From an uncultured Bacilli bacterium (GTDB lineage: Bacteria; Bacillota_I; Bacilli_A; RF39; UBA660), in assembly GCA_947853365.1 (NCBI GenBank), contig CANTWQ010000066.1, positions 1 to 7,204 of the forward strand: DNA of 7,204 bases, given 5' to 3'. The translations under genes were made by a program, and so were the position numbers. The notes beneath the pieces are model-generated. The model was given only the letters and a program-made list of their open reading frames with translations. It ran no database searches and had not been told where the DNA came from. This document shows positions 6,498 through 7,204 of the stretch, in pieces. Each line of letters begins with the position of its first letter. Positions within the stretch are counted from its first letter, which is position 1.

Positions 6498-6608
6498 TTA
6501 TTTTAATAAGTATTGTGGGAGCCACAAACAGGTAACTAATATACCTAATAACAGAAGTAAAAGAAACAGCTTAGTGATTTGTCTTTCTTTGCTTCCTGGC
6601 CGCATCAT
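6498..6608 (-). CDS. Small single-span membrane peptide (36 aa)
   Basis: A 36-codon frame starts at ATG 6608 (a second ATG follows at 6605) and ends at TAA 6500-6498. The peptide has a basic N-terminus (MMRPGSKERQITK), then a hydrophobic stretch with six Leu in a row (about 14-30, LFLLLLLLGILVTCLWL), then a short tail PQYLLK. This gives one predicted membrane span, probably with the N-terminus inside. The case for a real gene is the strong ribosome-binding site AGGAGGTG (6622-6615), 6 nt before the start. It lies between the polytopic membrane protein gene and the cwlD-like gene, 53 bp before the latter, on the same strand. I do not recognise a family. It could be a partner of the amidase or of a membrane complex, or a leader peptide. 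Confidence 0.7.
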   Translation of the reverse strand: MMRPGSKERQITKLFLLLLLLGILVTCLWLPQYLLK

Positions 6609-6647
6609 AAAAAACACCTCCTATGATAAGAATAGAAGATGTTTTTT
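6609..6647 (-). terminator. Hairpin with T tract that also buries the next ribosome-binding site
   Basis: On the minus strand the 16 bases 6647-6632 pair fully with 6624-6609 around a 7-nt loop, with two G-U pairs. The stem begins at the last A of the upstream stop codon. The 3' arm ends in six T directly before the ATG at 6608 and contains the whole AGGAGGTG site of the small gene. On the other strand the two wobble pairs become A-C mismatches, which supports a role in minus-strand RNA. It looks like a terminator or attenuator, though its GC content is modest. Confidence 0.65.
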
Positions 6648-7204
6648 TATTTTTTTGTCGAAGTTTGTTTTTTTCGATAACAATAGTATCCTAATCCTAA
6701 AATTCCTAACAGACATGATACATTTCGAATGGTTTGGAATACATGATAAAGATTCGTTCCACGATAATCCACATAGATTGTTCCGGATTCTTCCACTTCT
6801 ATTTGGATCAATCCATCATGACTCTCTGTATATGGTATTTCTTTTTTTCCGTCTACTGTTTGTTCTACAATTTCATAACCCAGATAATGTAATCTTGGTA
6901 ATTCCAAAGTGGTTTTTTCCTCAACTTTCATTTGAAAAGACAGATAAGGGACTTCGTTTTCTAATAACTGAATTTGACTTTTTCCTTCTAGGATATCAAA
7001 TTTGGCGTCTTCATAGATGACATCAATATTATTTTCGATTGTGGCCATCGGCAAATACTCTTTAGACCATCCGAGTCCATAATTTGAGACATCTAGATGT
7101 TCCAAATCTGTGCGTGTAAAGGTAGTATCTTTCGGAATTGTTGCAGTAATGGCAAAAGCAATGCAGATGATGACTGTTATCACTTCTACATAGTTTTTAC
7201 CTTT
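6647..7204 (-). CDS. C-terminal part of a polytopic membrane protein (YfhO/PTPS-related-like), cut by window edge
   Basis: The last 185 codons of a longer gene. The frame stays open to the right edge (first codons read KGKNYVEV), so a GTG at 7183 is unlikely to be the real start. A membrane span (about VEVITVIICIAFAITATI) is followed by an outside domain of roughly 125 residues. It has GLGWSKEYLP near its start, LPRLHYLGYEIVEQTVDGK in the middle and DGLIQIEVEESGTIYVDYRGT near its end. A second span (about NVSCLLGILGLGYYCY) and a basic tail (RKKQTSTKK) follow. This pattern of an EYLP-type motif, 'YxGY..dGk' and a beta-rich end resembles large multi-pass proteins annotated as YfhO or PTPS-related, thought to act on envelope glycopolymers. 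The resemblance is from memory of motifs and moderate. A terminator-like hairpin begins at the stop codon. Confidence 0.6.
   Translation of the reverse strand, partial: KGKNYVEVITVIICIAFAITATIPKDTTFTRTDLEHLDVSNYGLGWSKEYLPMATIENNIDVIYEDAKFDILEGKSQIQLLENEVPYLSFQMKVEEKTTLELPRLHYLGYEIVEQTVDGKKEIPYTESHDGLIQIEVEESGTIYVDYRGTNLYHVFQTIRNVSCLLGILGLGYYCYRKKQTSTKK

Noticed and set aside
6445..6525. A 27-residue N-terminal extension of the CwlD-like amidase, up to a start at 6525.
   Set aside because: It has no ribosome-binding site, overlaps the small membrane peptide gene, and would place an internal signal peptide after it. The ATG at 6444 has AGGTGA and starts the signal peptide.
6574..7020. A 148-codon plus-strand frame opposite the polytopic membrane protein.
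   Set aside because: It lies fully antisense to a better-supported gene, has no good ribosome-binding site, and its composition (Phe, Leu and Ile runs) is typical of a shadow frame.

Overview
The window comes from a low-GC, Gram-positive-type bacterium (Bacillota). Genes are AT-rich and closely packed, ribosome-binding sites are strong (AGGAGGTG, GGGAAGGAG, AGGTGA), and a Rho-independent terminator is present. The protein families are cell-wall amidases of the Amidase_3 type, a SpoIID/LytB-like protein, LysM repeats and an AbiD/F-type Abi protein. TGA acts as a stop: it closes the Abi gene in an ATGA overlap and also ends the LysM amidase. This argues against a Mycoplasma-type code. A gut Bacilli or Erysipelotrichia-like lineage would fit, but the sequence does not fix the taxon. 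I see no rRNA, tRNA, CRISPR array, transposase or integrase.

Left part (1-3490, all minus strand). Reading in the direction of transcription, an AbiD/F-family HEPN protein (3490-2534) overlaps the start of an HtrA/DegP-type membrane-anchored serine protease (2537-1422) by 4 bp. A terminator that begins inside the htrA stop codon ends this unit. Next is a separate gene for a signal-peptide-less N-acetylmuramoyl-L-alanine amidase with three complete LysM modules and a cut-short fourth (1345-176). Last is the start of an unrecognised gene (112 to the window edge) with its own near-consensus sigma-A promoter.

Middle (3500-5795). A 100-bp divergent promoter region carries a 14-bp inverted repeat whose arms each hold an extended -10 element. 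It fires the Abi/HtrA unit leftwards. Rightwards it fires a gene for a leaderless zinc-dependent phospholipase C-like protein (3602-4582), which is followed after 55 bp by a leaderless, cysteine-free SpoIID/LytB-like protein (4638-5795) with altered active-site motifs.

Right part (minus strand). The C-terminal part of a multi-pass membrane protein resembling the YfhO/PTPS-related group enters from the right edge and ends at 6647. Its stop codon runs into a 16-bp hairpin that looks like a terminator and also buries the Shine-Dalgarno sequence of a 36-residue single-span membrane peptide (6608-6498). This peptide gene precedes a secreted CwlD-like amidase (6444-5773), whose 3' end overlaps the SpoIID-like gene by 23 bp.

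The common theme is envelope and peptidoglycan work: two amidases, a SpoIID-like protein, HtrA and a polytopic membrane protein. CwlD and SpoIID are sporulation families, and the leaderless amidase has a sigma-K-like promoter, so a sporulation or mother-cell-lysis theme is possible but unproven. The Abi protein is the one gene with a probable anti-phage or toxin role.
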